From Hydractinia symbiolongicarpus (lineage: Eukaryota > Cnidaria > Hydrozoa > Anthoathecata > Hydractiniidae): a stretch of DNA of 64,000 bases. The stretch covers positions 8,620,001 to 8,684,000 of the forward strand of contig NC_079876.1 in NCBI RefSeq assembly GCF_029227915.1, read 5' to 3'. The translations under genes were made by a program, and so were the position numbers. Position 1 is the stretch's first letter; the number at the start of each line of letters is the position of its first letter. The notes beneath the pieces were generated by a model. The model searched no databases, was not told the DNA's origin, and was given only the letters and a program-made list of their open reading frames with translations. Of this stretch, positions 62,971 through 64,000 are shown in pieces.

Positions 62971-64000
62971 AATCCCGGCTTGGCCCGTCTAGTCAAAAGT
63001 ATACAAAGAAACTACCCAGGGTGTAAACTCATTTCCCGAACGATTTTTTAAATTATTTTTTCACCACTAAAACGGATGAGACTTGTAGTTTTCAAAAATG
63101 TTTTCATTTTTGATGAGACGCTGAATAAAAGCAGTTTAATCGCCGGCAAACGAAAACCTGCGATTTCCTTAAATCCCGGACTCGGCCCGTATAGTCAAAA
63201 GTATACAAAGAAAGTACCCAGGGAGTAAACTCATTTTCAGAACGATTTTTTAAATTATTTTTTCACCACTAAAACGCATAAGACTTGTAGTTTTTAAAAA
63301 AGTTTTCATTTTTGATGAGACGCTGAATAAAAGAAGTTTAATCGCCGGCAAACAAAAACTTGCGATTTCCCGTAAATCCTGGACTCGGCCCGTATAGTCA
63401 AAAGTATACAAAGAAAGTACCCAGGGAGTAAACTCATTTCCCAAACAATTTTTTAAATTATTATTGCACAGCTAAAGCCCATGAGACTTGTAGTTTTTGA
63501 AAATGTTTTCATTTTTGATGAGACGCTGAATAAAAGAAGTTTAATCGCCGACAAACGAAAACCTGCGATTTCCCGTAAATCCCGGAATCGGTCCGTATAG
63601 TTAAAAGTATACAATGAAAGTAGCCAGGGAGTAAACTCATTTCCCAAACAATTTTTTAAATTATTATTGCACAGCTGAAGCCCATGAGACTTGTAGTTTT
63701 TAAAAATGTTTTCATTTTTGATGAGACGCTGAATAAAAGAAGTTTAATCGCCGAAAAACGAAAACCTGCGATTTCCCGTAAATCCCGGACTCGGTCCGTA
63801 TAGTTAAAAGTATACAAGGAAAGTACCCAGTGAGTAAACTCATTTCCCGAACGATTTTTTAAATTATTTTTTCACCACTAAAACGCATGAGACTTGTAGT
63901 TTTCCAAAATATTTTCATTTTTGATGAGACGCTGAATAAAAGCAGTTTAATCGCCGGCAAACGAAAACCTGCGATTTCCCTAAATCCCGGACTCGGCCCG

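Larger units (their letters stand above)
40352..64000 (-). repeat. Tandem satellite array, inverted arm, right of the island
   Basis: About 117 monomers of the same satellite, all inverted, reaching the window end. It has its own subtypes, notably one with GCACAGCTAAAGCCCATGAG in place of TTCACCACTAAAACGCATGAG. Blocks recur at whole-monomer shifts: 45,102/45,912 (810 bp), 47,126/48,138/49,151 (1,012-1,013), 61,246/61,854 (608), and a block at 48,138-49,340 again at 59,625-60,830 (shift 11,487). No gene is seen. Confidence 0.96.

Noticed and set aside
1-64000. Dozens of near-identical 62-64 codon open frames, one in many satellite monomers
   Set aside because: They begin with TTG in CGTTTGGG, not with ATG, and end at the same TAA in each monomer. 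They exist because the monomer is homogenised. Similar frames appear on the other strand, and monomers with CGTTCGGG simply lack the start. No sign of coding selection.
40352-64000. Hammerhead ribozyme in the satellite (TGATGAG ... CGAAA on this strand)
   Set aside because: The conserved CTGATGA is TTGATGA in all copies read, so the essential C is missing, and no stems II and III of the right form pair around it.
1-64000. CRISPR array suggested by regular repeats
   Set aside because: The units are continuous 203-bp tandem monomers without unique spacers, in a genome with spliceosomal introns.

Overview
The window looks like nuclear DNA of a eukaryote. The single gene has eight short spliceosomal introns with GT..AG ends. 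The rest is a homogenised tandem satellite, with a tRNA-derived SINE, foldback elements and a LINE remnant near the gene. The protein resembles, from memory, unnamed predicted proteins common in cnidarian and sponge genomes. The AT-rich spacers and frequent TAGCTAGC palindromes would fit an early-branching marine invertebrate such as a hydrozoan, but the species cannot be fixed from this sequence.

Layout. (1) 1-26,210 is a tandem satellite with a ~202-203 bp monomer, about 129 copies, all in one orientation. It contains higher-order periods: 1,011 bp (5 monomers), 2,025 bp (10 monomers), and ~5.3-5.9 kb segmental duplications. (2) At 26,210/26,211 the array flips, and from there every monomer is in the opposite orientation. 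The first ~830 bp of the flipped arm is an inverted copy of 23,689-24,518. (3) 30,214-40,351 is a 10,138-bp non-satellite island. (4) 40,352-64,000 is satellite again, in the flipped orientation, about 117 copies.

The island is the main discovery. It starts with CTCGTCGATATTAAGG and ends with the reverse complement of CTCGTCGACGTTAAGG. It interrupts one satellite monomer cleanly, leaving a 2-bp TT duplication (3-bp TTC is also possible). An uninterrupted paralogous monomer lies at about 41,281-41,460. After removing the island, the two flanks are 1,012 bp apart, the same five-monomer period seen elsewhere. It is therefore a DNA transposon inserted in a satellite array.

The island carries one intact gene on the + strand: nine exons, 34,022-39,188, 3,708 nt of coding sequence, 1,235 residues. 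The protein has a helix-turn-helix-like region, a basic stretch, and a core that reads like a DDE transposase of the CACTA/CMC kind (WHDG ... GDSPA ... CxxCxxHxxC ... EPLHD), with a SAP-like segment between the second and third catalytic blocks. The ends do not begin with CACT, so it may be an undescribed lineage. About 3.8 kb upstream of the gene is a nest of older insertions (SINE, foldback elements, LINE tail). The gene body itself is almost clean.
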